Below, piece by piece: positions 43,913-52,860 of a stretch of 64,000 bases of DNA. Origin of the DNA: Kiritimatiellota bacterium B12222 (lineage in GTDB: Bacteria > Verrucomicrobiota > Kiritimatiellia > SS1-B-03-39 > UBA6053); NCBI GenBank assembly GCA_029719485.1, contig CP120722.1, forward strand, positions 2,108,001 through 2,172,000, read 5' to 3'. Every line of letters begins with the position of its first letter. The first letter of the stretch is position 1. Below the pieces are notes generated by a model, which searched no databases, was not told the DNA's origin, and saw only the letters and a program-made list of their open reading frames with translations. The position numbers and the translations under genes are program-made.

Positions 43913-44917
43913 ATGGGCGCACCCCTAAGACTGGCTCAAAATTATATGGCTCAAAACGAAATCATCAATCAACATTACGTACCACAGGTGTACCTGAGAA
44001 GGTTTACCAGTAAAGGTAATAGGATACACGTGTTTGACAAAAAGGAGAACCGCTCCTTCGAACCTAACATACGCAATGTCGCTGCAGAGCGACGGTTTTA
44101 TGACAGTGAAATGTTAGGCCAGATTACCGGAGACAAACAGTTTATCGAGAAGCAATTAGGAAACATAGAAGGGCAATACGACATTCGTTGTAGGGCCATC
44201 ATCTCGGCACTTGATACAGGAAAGTTTCGAAAGCTGAAACCAAAAGACCGACATTTCTTATCGTTCTACATGGCTGTGCAGATGTTCAGAACGAAAGAAG
44301 TTCGGATTACAAATGAGCAGATGGCCCAGACAATGCTGATATTAACCAAGCAATGGGCATCAGCCTCTGAGCTTCATCTTCCGCCAGATGAAGAAATACT
44401 TGGGGGGGCTTCACCAGAGGAGGTTGCTCGTGGTGCGCAGCACAGGGCGTTACTAGATGTTGAAAAGCTCAATGAAGCAGCAATGATCCTTTATAGACAT
44501 ATTTGGTTTATTGACGAAGCTTATGGAGGAGAAGAGTTTATCACCTCTGATAACCCATTTGTTAAAAGAGGGCATTTATCAGATGAGTATAGGTCAATGA
44601 ACGGTATTGCATGTGATGGAATAGAGATCATGTTCCCGTTATCGCCTAAATACCTTATTACGATGGTGGATAGGCATGGATTTGCGCATGCGGAGCATTT
44701 TGATGGAAAGCGTAAGGCTCTTGAGTGCTCCGAGCACATGATTTATAAAAATCAATTTCAGATACAGCAATCTAGCCGGTTTGTGTTTTCATCATGTGGT
44801 GACTTTTCTTTTACAAAAACTGTTCTGGATGAGGAACCGCACAACCGTGATCCCGACAGAAGGCGGTTTGAGACTAACCAAGATTACAAACTGGGATTTG
44901 AAGGCTCTCAAGACTGA
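43913..44917 (+). CDS. DUF4238 family protein
   Basis: The 334-residue product opens with the DUF4238 signature NQHYVPQVYLRRFT, followed by HVFDKKENRSFEPN and the conserved VAAERRFYD. Later blocks are FITSDNPFV and IMFPLSPKYLITM. The ATG at 43913 has GTAGGG 9 nt upstream; the next in-frame ATG is at 43946. It is probably cytoplasmic. DUF4238 proteins occur next to mobile elements and defence genes, and the fold has been proposed to be a nuclease-like or effector domain, but I cannot state an activity. Base composition is between that of the ATPase gene and the core genes. Confidence 0.8.
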   Translation: MGAPLRLAQNYMAQNEIINQHYVPQVYLRRFTSKGNRIHVFDKKENRSFEPNIRNVAAERRFYDSEMLGQITGDKQFIEKQLGNIEGQYDIRCRAIISALDTGKFRKLKPKDRHFLSFYMAVQMFRTKEVRITNEQMAQTMLILTKQWASASELHLPPDEEILGGASPEEVARGAQHRALLDVEKLNEAAMILYRHIWFIDEAYGGEEFITSDNPFVKRGHLSDEYRSMNGIACDGIEIMFPLSPKYLITMVDRHGFAHAEHFDGKRKALECSEHMIYKNQFQIQQSSRFVFSSCGDFSFTKTVLDEEPHNRDPDRRRFETNQDYKLGFEGSQD

Positions 44918-45107
44918 ATCTAAGAGTCATTTAATATGAGTGTCAAAAAATATTCAGTAAAGGGTATGGCTGTGTTGCTTGGAGAAAGACGAGTACCATC
45001 ACTCTGTAATCCCCCCTCCATTTTTGTAGTCGCTGTAAGTAGAGGGTTGTTATGCTGCCTAGAGTTTCCTTTGAGGCGTGATTCCTCCCAATGTGGTATG
45101 GACGTGT

Positions 45108-46232
45108 TCATGATTGTGGCTCCACGTTTGAAGAAATATCTAACAATTCCCACTGAATAGAGTCTAATTGGTTTCTAAGAAGACAATCTTTGAAACGTGA
45201 AACGTGAGGGTTAATCCCCCTTGAAAATTGTTTGTTGATGGTTGAGTGCTCGTTTGGACTCAAAGCTGCCCACCATAATGGGTTAAAATAATTGTTTTCA
45301 CAAAATTCTATTAAAAAAGAGATAACACAGGGCCCTATTTTGTATTCTGGCTGAGTGTGAAGGGAGTCTATAAATTTTAGACAACTTTCACGACTATTTT
45401 TATGCCATACGAAACAGGCTGAAAATCTTTCACCTAAGGGTACAACCGAATAATATAATGCATTTGGTGAAATGTTAATATCCGCAAGATTTTGTAGCTC
45501 GTTTCCGTGAAAATCATGAGTGATGAAAACTCCACCACTACTTAATATGGGAGCTGTCCCTTTAAAGGTTAGGTAATAATATTCGACATCGGAATAATCT
45601 TTTAAGTCCAGAGCTTTGTCCATTAAGTTTTTTTCCGAACTTATGTTTTTTAATCCAAGTTTTGACATTTCTTCATGTTTATCCAGCAGGGATTGATATT
45701 GAATCTGAAAAACAATGTCTCTTCCAGAGTCCTGCTTCCTCATTTCTGGAATTACTTGTACTGCACAGTATTTAGTGAAATATTCCCTACATGCAGCTCG
45801 ATAAGCTAATAAAAAACATTGTTCATCGGACCCTATAAAAGGAGAGTCTTCAATTTCTTTGAAAATATTTGAATCGTGAAATTTACAAAAACCTGTGAAA
45901 ATTGATGCCTTATTAACGCCTATTTTCTCAGGTACAGGGAACCCTTTGTGACGAGCAATGGACATTAAATCTTTTTTGTATCCAAGTACATGACCATTAA
46001 TTGATATTTTTTTTAGCCAAGATTTTGGTACGCTATGCGCCTTAATTATATCTCCCGTACATGAGGTTTTTAAATTTTCAGGACAAAGGCATTCCTTATG
46101 TGTAAAGGCTTTAGATAAGACTTCATTTGTTTCCCATATTTTTACTGGTTTGCTTCTATTTCTATCTAAGTGGCAGTGTTTGTATTTTTTACCGCTACCG
46201 CACCAGCAAAGTTTATTTCTACCATTCTTCAT
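45108..46232 (-). CDS. SEC-C motif protein with HNH-like cysteine cluster
   Basis: The 374-residue product begins with a SEC-C zinc-binding motif: C9-W-C11-GSGKKYKHC20-H21. A second region (about 47-130) has paired cysteines and histidines (CLCPENLKTSC, then IIKAHSVPKSWL and FTGFCKFHDSNIFKEIED), an arrangement like a degenerate HNH-type zinc domain found in restriction-associated proteins. The remaining 240 residues are of unknown fold (GGVFITHDFHGNELQNLADI, PLGERFSACFVWH). The gene is AT-rich and lies within 20 bp of the purL-tail copy at 46234. A role in defence or DNA modification is possible but not shown. Confidence 0.75.
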   Translation of the reverse strand: MKNGRNKLCWCGSGKKYKHCHLDRNRSKPVKIWETNEVLSKAFTHKECLCPENLKTSCTGDIIKAHSVPKSWLKKISINGHVLGYKKDLMSIARHKGFPVPEKIGVNKASIFTGFCKFHDSNIFKEIEDSPFIGSDEQCFLLAYRAACREYFTKYCAVQVIPEMRKQDSGRDIVFQIQYQSLLDKHEEMSKLGLKNISSEKNLMDKALDLKDYSDVEYYYLTFKGTAPILSSGGVFITHDFHGNELQNLADINISPNALYYSVVPLGERFSACFVWHKNSRESCLKFIDSLHTQPEYKIGPCVISFLIEFCENNYFNPLWWAALSPNEHSTINKQFSRGINPHVSRFKDCLLRNQLDSIQWELLDISSNVEPQS

Positions 46233-46233
46233 C

Positions 46234-46356
46234 TTAATATTTTGGAACTGGTATCAAATGCTCATATATACGCATCCAAGGGACTTCTTCTGAAGTGAAG
46301 TTTCCGTCGTTGTAGCTCATTTGCACGCTACAGAAGCAACGTTCGGGATGCGGCAT
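46234..46356 (-). pseudogene. Diverged second copy of the purL 3' end
   Basis: The minus strand from 46356 reads [15 protein letters not shown], then G-F and WMR, in the same order and spacing as the last 39 residues of PurL, and ends at its own stop at 46234. Compared with the real end (46427 and on), the 86 bases 46271-46356 differ at about 20 positions, yet most of the encoded residues are kept. There is no start or upstream part of the gene, so it is a tail fragment, separated from the intact purL stop by only about 70 bp. Confidence 0.8.
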
Positions 46357-46426
46357 CTGTCTACGCTCTGCGAGCTTCGCCGGACACGTCACAGGTTTTG
46401 CTCTTTGAGCGATGCCGTTCATGGCA

Positions 46427-49400
46427 TTATTGGGTGTTTTGGTAAGCATTCTCAAACATCCGCATCCAGGGGCCAGCTTCATCGGCGAAGGTGCCGTTGT
46501 TGTAGCTCATTTGTACGCTGCGGAAGCAGCGTTCGGGATGGGGCATGAGGATGGTGGCGCGGCCGTCTTCCGTTGTGAAGGCGGTGAGGCCTTCGGGGGA
46601 GCCGTTGGGGTTTTGAGGATAGGTGGTGGCGGGGCCTTGTGCGTCGATGTAGCGTAGGGCAGTTAAGTTCTGAGTTTTGCAGGCTTCGAGGTTGCCTGTT
46701 TTGGCGAAATCGGCGCGGCCTTCGCCGTGGGCGACGGGAATGGGGAGCAGGCTGCCTTCCATGCCTTGGAAGAAGAGGCTGGGGGACTTGAGGATTTCGA
46801 CGTTGGCTACGCGGGCTTCGAATTGCTCGGAGCGGTTGCGTTTAAATGCGGGCCAGGCGGCGGCGCCGGGGATGAGATCTTTGAGTTGGGAGATCATCTG
46901 ACATCCGTTACACACCCCGAGGGTGAAGCTGTCGGGGCGTTCGAAATAGCTTTGGAACATTTCCAGCAGTTGTGGATTGTAGAGAATGGATTTGGCCCAG
47001 CCGGATCCGGCGCCCAACACGTCTCCGTAGGAGAAACCGCCGCAGGCGACGAGCCCCTGGAAGTCTTTGAGGTCGACGCGTCCGGCGAGCAGATCGGTCA
47101 TGGTGACATCCACGGATTGAAAGCCCGCTTTGTCGAAGGCGAAGGCCATTTCGTTTTGACCGTTGATGCCTTGTTCGCGGAAGATGGCCATGCGTGGCTT
47201 CGCCCCGGATGGCGAATGGGTAATAGCGGATGAATGATCGAAGGTGGGTTTGATGATGAGTCCGGAGTCAGACTCGTCCAAAATTCGATCATACTCTTCC
47301 TGGGCGCATTCGGGGTTATCGCGGAGAGATTGCATGCGATAGCTGAGTTCGGACCAGGCGCGGTTGAGGGTGCTGAGGGTCTCTTTGTAGAGCAGTTCGT
47401 TGTTTTGGGTGATGAGCAGGGTTTGCGTGCTTGTGGTCTTTCCGAGGTCGGAGACTGAAAGTCTCGGCACTGCAGCCTGAAAGGCTGACATTACGTGGTT
47501 GAGGTTCTCTTCGGAGACTTCGATGACCGCGCCTAGTTCTTCTGAGAAGAGGGCGGCCAAGGGATCGGTCGGATCCGTCTGATCTGACCGATCCGACAGA
47601 TCGACAGTTACGCCTTTGCGTCCGGAGAAGGCCATCTCGGCGAGGGTGGCGAGGAGGCCACCGTCGGATCGATCGTGGTACGAGAGGATAGCGTTGTCGG
47701 AAATGAGTTGCTGGACCGTAGCGAAGAAGGCTTTGAAGGCGGCGGGATCATCCAGATCGGGTACGTCGCTTCCTACTTGATTATAAACCTGGGCGAGGGT
47801 ACTGCCGCCGAGGCGGTTTTTGCCGTTGCCGAGGTCGATGAGCAGGAGATGAGAGCCTACTTCTTTGAGATCGGGAGTGAGGGTTTTGCGGACGTCCGTT
47901 ACTTTGGAAAATCCAGTGATCATGAGGCTCAAAGGCGAGACCTGTTTTTGCTCTTGTCCTTTGCTGTCCTGCCAGGAGGAGCGCATGGACATGGAGTCTT
48001 TACCTACCGGAATGCAGATGCCGAGGGCGGGACATAAATCCATGCCGACGGTTTTGACGGTGTCGTAGAGGTTGGCATCTTCACCGGCTTCGCCTGCGGC
48101 CACCATCCAGTTGGCGGACAGTTTGATGTCGCCAATGTCGGCGATGTTTGCGGCGGCCATGTTGGTAAGGCATTCGCCGATGGCCATGCGGCCGGAGGCG
48201 GGGGCATTGAGGATGGCGATCGGGGTGCGTTCGCCTAAGCCCATGGCTTCGCCGGTGGTGCTGTCCATGCTGGAAGAGGTGACGGCGACGTCGGCCACCG
48301 GGGTTTGCCAGGGTCCGACCATCTGATCGCGGGTGACCATGCCGGTGATGGAGCGGTCGGCGATGGTGATGAGAAAGGTTTTGTTGGCCACGGCGGGGAA
48401 ACGCAGTACGCGGTCGATGGCGTCGGCCAAATCGATCTTGCTGAGATCGAGGGGCGCGTGTTCTTCGATCAGTCGTTGGGCTTCGATCTTCATTTTTGGG
48501 GTTTTGCCCAGTAATACGCCCATTTCGAGGTCGATAGGCTCATTTTTAAAGTGACTGTCCTCGAGGATGAGGTGTCCGTCGTCGGTGGCTTCGCCTACCA
48601 CCGCGAAGGGGCAGCGTTCGCGAAGGCAGAGGGCTTCGAAGTCGGCGAGGCGATCGGGCATGAGGCCGAGCACGTAACGTTCTTGAGATTCGTTGCACCA
48701 GATTTCCATGGGGCTCATGGACATGTCTTCGTTGTTGATGTTGCGCAGTTTGAAATGTCCGCCAGTGGCTTCGACCAATTCGGGCAGGCCGTTGGATAGT
48801 CCGCCGGCACCAATATCGTGAATGGAAAGCATGGGGTTTTCTTCGCCGAGGGCGATACAGCCGTCGATGACTTGTTGACAGCGTCGTTCCATTTCGGGGT
48901 TGCCGCGTTGCACGGAATCAAAATCGAGATCTTCGGATTGGGATCCGGCCGCAATGGAAGAAGCGGCGCCGCCACCGAGTCCGATCTTCATGGCGGGTCC
49001 GCCGAGTTGAATAATCAGGGCGGTGGGGGGAATATCTTTTTTGGCGACGTGTTCGCGTTTGAGATTGCCCATGCCGCCGGCGGTCATGATAGGTTTATGG
49101 TAGCCGCGGTGACGTCCGTTGTGTTCGAGTTGCAGGGTACGGAACATGCCACAGAGTTGAGGACGTCCAAATTCGTTGCCGAAAGAGGCACCGCCGATGG
49201 GGCCTTCGAGCATGATGTCGAGGGGGGAGGCCATGCGGGCGGGATGTTCAGCAATATCGATTTCCCAGGGCAGTTTGTAGCCGGGGATTTCAAGGTTGGA
49301 GACCATAAAGGCGGAGAGGCCGGCCTTGGGACGTCCGCCGATGCCGGTGGCGCCTTCGTCGCGGATTTCACCGCCCACGCCGGTGGCTGCCCCAGGAAAG

Positions 49401-50326
49401 GGGGAGATGGCGGTGGGATGGTTATGGGTTTCCACTTTGCAGAGGATATCGAGGGTGGTGGCGGTTTTGCGGTAGGCTTTTTCGTCGCCTTTTTGATTCA
49501 CTTCCCACCAGTCGCCGGGCACGCCTTCGAGTACGCCGGAGTTATCGGAGTAGGCGACGAGGGTGCCTTGGGGATTGAGTTTGTGGGTGTTGCGGATCAT
49601 AGCAAACAGCGATTTGTCGCTGACTTCACCGTCTACAATCCAGTCGGCGTTAAAGATCTTATGACGACAATGCTCGGAGTTGACCTGGGAGAACATCACC
49701 AATTCGGCGTCGGTGGGATTGCGTTCCATCTTTTGGTAGGCGGCGACGAGGTAGTCGATTTCGTCGGGACTGAGGGCGAGGCCCCAGTCGACATTGGCCT
49801 TTTTGAAGGCTTCGGGGCCTTCTTCGATGAGGGGAACCGTGCGCAAGGGCGAGGGTTCGAAGTGGTCAAAGAAATGATCGAGGGTCTCGTAGACCCCTTC
49901 GGTCATACGATCGTGAAGCAGGGGCAACACCTCACTGAGTTCGCTGAGGGTACAGATGCTGCCATCTTGTTTTTTCAGTTGAATGTGAATGCCGCGTTCG
50001 ACGCGCTGAATGGCTTCGAGTCCGCAGTGATTAAAAATGTCGGTGGCTTTGGAGGACCAGGGGGAAATGGTGCCCATGCGGGGGGTAACAAAAAATCCAG
50101 GTTTGGCTGTGAATTCGCCCGATGCGGAAAGTAGGGCGTGGGTGTGCTCCTTTGTCTCGGGGGCGTTGGTGAGGAGCTCAGGGGAGTTTACTTCGAGCAA
50201 ATAGACTTCGGTGGCGGTGATCTCGAGGGTTCCGAAGGTCGGAAGGGCTTGTTCGAGTCGGTTCCGAAGTTCGGAAAGGCGAAAAGGGGAGATGGCGTCA
50301 GAGCCTTGGAGAATGATCGGTTTCAT
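46427..50326 (-). CDS. purL: Phosphoribosylformylglycinamidine synthase, long single-chain type
   Basis: This enzyme converts FGAR, glutamine and ATP to FGAM in purine biosynthesis. At 1299 residues it is the long gammaproteobacterial form with the amidotransferase fused at the C-terminus. Visible parts: an N-terminal PurS-like domain, ATP-binding halves ([55 protein letters not shown]) and the glutamine amidotransferase block [13 protein letters not shown] with the nucleophile Cys. The end reads MPHPERCF, then [13 protein letters not shown]. Residues [11 protein letters not shown] form an insertion relative to E. coli PurL, encoded by a 9-bp-period repeat (47562-47602). The start is ATG at 50326. 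The gene is monocistronic. Confidence 0.97.
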   Translation of the reverse strand: MKPIILQGSDAISPFRLSELRNRLEQALPTFGTLEITATEVYLLEVNSPELLTNAPETKEHTHALLSASGEFTAKPGFFVTPRMGTISPWSSKATDIFNHCGLEAIQRVERGIHIQLKKQDGSICTLSELSEVLPLLHDRMTEGVYETLDHFFDHFEPSPLRTVPLIEEGPEAFKKANVDWGLALSPDEIDYLVAAYQKMERNPTDAELVMFSQVNSEHCRHKIFNADWIVDGEVSDKSLFAMIRNTHKLNPQGTLVAYSDNSGVLEGVPGDWWEVNQKGDEKAYRKTATTLDILCKVETHNHPTAISPFPGAATGVGGEIRDEGATGIGGRPKAGLSAFMVSNLEIPGYKLPWEIDIAEHPARMASPLDIMLEGPIGGASFGNEFGRPQLCGMFRTLQLEHNGRHRGYHKPIMTAGGMGNLKREHVAKKDIPPTALIIQLGGPAMKIGLGGGAASSIAAGSQSEDLDFDSVQRGNPEMERRCQQVIDGCIALGEENPMLSIHDIGAGGLSNGLPELVEATGGHFKLRNINNEDMSMSPMEIWCNESQERYVLGLMPDRLADFEALCLRERCPFAVVGEATDDGHLILEDSHFKNEPIDLEMGVLLGKTPKMKIEAQRLIEEHAPLDLSKIDLADAIDRVLRFPAVANKTFLITIADRSITGMVTRDQMVGPWQTPVADVAVTSSSMDSTTGEAMGLGERTPIAILNAPASGRMAIGECLTNMAAANIADIGDIKLSANWMVAAGEAGEDANLYDTVKTVGMDLCPALGICIPVGKDSMSMRSSWQDSKGQEQKQVSPLSLMITGFSKVTDVRKTLTPDLKEVGSHLLLIDLGNGKNRLGGSTLAQVYNQVGSDVPDLDDPAAFKAFFATVQQLISDNAILSYHDRSDGGLLATLAEMAFSGRKGVTVDLSDRSDQTDPTDPLAALFSEELGAVIEVSEENLNHVMSAFQAAVPRLSVSDLGKTTSTQTLLITQNNELLYKETLSTLNRAWSELSYRMQSLRDNPECAQEEYDRILDESDSGLIIKPTFDHSSAITHSPSGAKPRMAIFREQGINGQNEMAFAFDKAGFQSVDVTMTDLLAGRVDLKDFQGLVACGGFSYGDVLGAGSGWAKSILYNPQLLEMFQSYFERPDSFTLGVCNGCQMISQLKDLIPGAAAWPAFKRNRSEQFEARVANVEILKSPSLFFQGMEGSLLPIPVAHGEGRADFAKTGNLEACKTQNLTALRYIDAQGPATTYPQNPNGSPEGLTAFTTEDGRATILMPHPERCFRSVQMSYNNGTFADEAGPWMRMFENAYQNTQ
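47562..47602 (-). repeat. In-frame 9-bp-period repeat inside purL
   Basis: Five consecutive 9-base units of GATCNGNCN form occur here (GATCGGTCG, GATCCGTCT, GATCTGACC, GATCCGACA, GATCGACAG on the plus strand). They encode alternating S/T-D-R/Q/P residues in PurL. The first two units pair with the next two as a 14-bp hairpin with a 5-nt loop (47562-47594). E. coli PurL, as I remember it, has only about eight residues here. Confidence 0.6.
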
Positions 50327-50612
50327 GGGAGGGTGTTAGCAATCGAAGTGATGGGGAACAATCCGAAAGTGGCAGGAGTTGGGATTTGTTGTGGTGATGG
50401 AAAAGGGTGAGTTGTGCGCCCCCTTCCTGAAGAGAGCTGCGCAGGTCGCGTCCGAGGGTGGATTCAGGCCTAAAGCCTTTCGGGCTTGAAAAAGCAAGGC
50501 TGTAAAAGAGGCAATTGGGGGTGGGGCCATTTTTCGACACATAAATGTCTCGGTGACGTTATAAGTATATCGAACCTTGCCCCCCCTTTGCTTTCCTGCT
50601 AACTGGCAGACT

Positions 50613-51851
50613 ATGAGTAAAGTGGTTGTAACCGGTATGGGTGTGATCTCTCCTGTGGGATGCACATTGGATTCTTTCTGGAACTCTCTGATGGCAGGGA
50701 AATCCGGGGTGAGGCGCATTCAAAGTTTTGATGCGTCGGCTTACCCTGTGCAGATTGCTGCGGAAGTTACTGATTTTGAGGTTGAAAAATATATGCCTGC
50801 AAAGGATGCCAAGAAAATGGATCCTTTCAGTCGTTATGGTTTTGCCGCAGCAATTGATGCTTGGAATGATGCAGGACTGGATCCTGATACCATCGATTCG
50901 GAACGGGCCGGGGTGGTCATGGGCTGTGGCACGGGTGGGTTACACATTGCGCAAAAAGCGGGCATGGCCTTACCGGAAAAGGGTCCTAGAGCCTTTTCGC
51001 CTTTTATGGTTTCTCAGTTGATTTTGAATATTGTCTCGGGTCATATTGCCATCAAATACGGCTTAAATGGCCCTAATTATGTGGTGACTACGGCTTGTGC
51101 AGGGGGGAATCATGCGCTGGCGGATGCGATGGATTTGATTAAACGGGGTGAGGCGGATGTGATGTTGGCGGGAGGATGCGAGGGGTCGATCAACGAAATG
51201 GGGATTGGTAGTTTTTCGGCGATGCGTGCGTTAAGTCGGGATTTTCAAGATGAACCTACGCGGGCTTCCCGTCCCTTTGATGCCCAGCGGAGTGGCTTTG
51301 TGATGGGGGAAGGTTCTGCGGTATTGGTGTTGGAAAGTGAAGAACATGCCCGCAAACGGGGCGCACGGATTTATGCCGAATTGGCGGGTGCGGGGCGTAC
51401 TTGTGATGCCCATCATATTGTGGCACCTGATCCGGAGGCGCGGCAGGCGGCGCGTTGTATGCGCTTGGCCATGGAAAAAGCGGGGGTGACACCCTCAGAG
51501 ATTGATTACATCAATGCCCATGGTACCAGCACACAATTAAATGACGCGGGTGAAACCAAAGCCATCTATCAGGCTTTTGGAGAAGATGCCCGGAAGCTAA
51601 GCATCAGTTCAACCAAGTCTATGACTGGACATTTATTAGCCGGAGCGGCGGCCATTGAAGCGGTGATTTCGATTTTGGCGATTAATCGTGGCATGATTCC
51701 TCCGACGATTAACTACGAAAACCCTGATCCGAATTGTGATTTAAATGTCACTCCGAATCACGCGGTTGAAAAAGAAGTGAAGGTTGCGATGAGTAATGCG
51801 TTCGGTTTTGGTGGACACAACTGCTGTGTCCTGTTTAAAGGCGTCTCATGA
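50613..51851 (+). CDS. fabF: 3-oxoacyl-ACP synthase II (beta-ketoacyl synthase)
   Basis: The frame opens at 50577, but the ATG at 50613 begins the family N-terminus (MSKVVVTGMGVISPVGC), giving 412 residues. The catalytic cysteine is C162 in TTACAGGNHALAD; the two histidines and lysine lie in NAHGTSTQLND and SSTKSMTGHLLAGAAA, and GFGGHN ends the active site. It elongates fatty acids by condensing malonyl-ACP with acyl-ACP in the cytoplasm. The stop overlaps the pyrD start by 4 nt. No acpP, fabG or fabD lies beside it, so the pairing with pyrD is unusual. Confidence 0.95.
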   Translation: MSKVVVTGMGVISPVGCTLDSFWNSLMAGKSGVRRIQSFDASAYPVQIAAEVTDFEVEKYMPAKDAKKMDPFSRYGFAAAIDAWNDAGLDPDTIDSERAGVVMGCGTGGLHIAQKAGMALPEKGPRAFSPFMVSQLILNIVSGHIAIKYGLNGPNYVVTTACAGGNHALADAMDLIKRGEADVMLAGGCEGSINEMGIGSFSAMRALSRDFQDEPTRASRPFDAQRSGFVMGEGSAVLVLESEEHARKRGARIYAELAGAGRTCDAHHIVAPDPEARQAARCMRLAMEKAGVTPSEIDYINAHGTSTQLNDAGETKAIYQAFGEDARKLSISSTKSMTGHLLAGAAAIEAVISILAINRGMIPPTINYENPDPNCDLNVTPNHAVEKEVKVAMSNAFGFGGHNCCVLFKGVS

Positions 51852-52858
51852 TCTATCCTCTTTTTAAATCTCTCGCTTTTCAAATGGACCCTGAAAAGGT
51901 TCACGAACGAACCCTGGTCCTGTTGCAGAAAACCTGTCGCCCTGGCAAAGCTCATTTTATGGCGGGGGAGATTCCGAATAAACCCGTTGAATTGATGGGG
52001 TTGCGTTTTGAAAATCCGGTGGGATTGGCTGCCGGCATGGACAAGAATGGCACTTGTATTGATGGTTTTGCCTCTTTGGGCTTTGGTTTTTTGGAATTGG
52101 GAACGGTGACCCCTTTACCCCAACCTGGTAATGCAAAGCCACGTTTGTTTCGTTTGCCGGAGCACGAAGGCATCATCAACCGTATGGGCTTCAATAACGC
52201 AGGGGTAAATGCCTTGTTAGATAATTTGAGTCATGCCCGGTACCGTGGGATTGTCGGCATCAATATTGGTAAAAATTTTAATACCCCCATCGAAAGGGCG
52301 CAGGCGGACTATGTATTGGGCTTGCGGGCTGTGTATCAACGGGCGGATTATGTGACGGTGAATATTTCTTCCCCCAACACCAGCAATCTGCGTGAATTGC
52401 AGAAAGGGGATGCGTTTACAGGTCTCTTGCGTTCCATTGCGGATACCCGCAATGCGTTGCAGAAAGAAACGGGTAAACGTACGCCGATTGCGGTGAAAAT
52501 TGCGCCGGACCTGGATGAGGCCCAATTAGATTTTATTGTAGAGGCCTTGTTGCAGTCGGGCATGGATGCGGTGATTGCCACCAATACGACCTTGGATCGT
52601 ACTGCGGTAGAGGGACATAAATTTGCCAAAGAGGCTGGTGGATTGAGTGGGGCGCCGGTGCGGGCACGTTCGACAGAAATTATTCGCGGACTTTCTAAAC
52701 GTTTGGATGGTAAAATGCCCATTATTGGAGTGGGCGGGATTTTCTCTGCGGAGGATGCCAAAGAAAAAATGGATGCGGGGGCTGCGTTGGTGCAGGTGTA
52801 TTCCGGATTAATTTATAAAGGTCCTCGCTTGATTGGGGATATTGTTCGCGGGCTCTAA
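51848..52858 (+). CDS. pyrD: Quinone-dependent dihydroorotate dehydrogenase (class 2)
   Basis: This membrane-associated enzyme oxidises dihydroorotate to orotate in pyrimidine synthesis, passing electrons to quinones. The 336 residues have the class 2 layout: an N-terminal helical extension (MIYPLFKSLAFQMDPEKVHE), FENPVGLAAGMDKNG for FMN, GTVTPLPQPGNAKPRLFRLP, and the catalytic serine S175 in NISSPNTSNLRELQ, in the same position as in E. coli PyrD. IIGVGGIFSAEDAKEKMDAG closes the FMN phosphate site. The start overlaps the fabF stop (ATGA) and the next gene follows by 2 bp, so translation is coupled. Confidence 0.97.
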   Translation: MIYPLFKSLAFQMDPEKVHERTLVLLQKTCRPGKAHFMAGEIPNKPVELMGLRFENPVGLAAGMDKNGTCIDGFASLGFGFLELGTVTPLPQPGNAKPRLFRLPEHEGIINRMGFNNAGVNALLDNLSHARYRGIVGINIGKNFNTPIERAQADYVLGLRAVYQRADYVTVNISSPNTSNLRELQKGDAFTGLLRSIADTRNALQKETGKRTPIAVKIAPDLDEAQLDFIVEALLQSGMDAVIATNTTLDRTAVEGHKFAKEAGGLSGAPVRARSTEIIRGLSKRLDGKMPIIGVGGIFSAEDAKEKMDAGAALVQVYSGLIYKGPRLIGDIVRGL

Positions 52859-52860
52859 GC

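Noticed and set aside
46234-46482. An independent small gene downstream of purL
   Set aside because: Its second half is plainly a purL tail copy, and the first part encodes nothing recognisable; a fragment explains it better.
48818-50134. A 438-residue open frame opposite purL
   Set aside because: It is the shadow of the GC-rich purL frame: composition is Gly/Val/Phe-heavy without motifs, and purL is unmistakable on the other strand.
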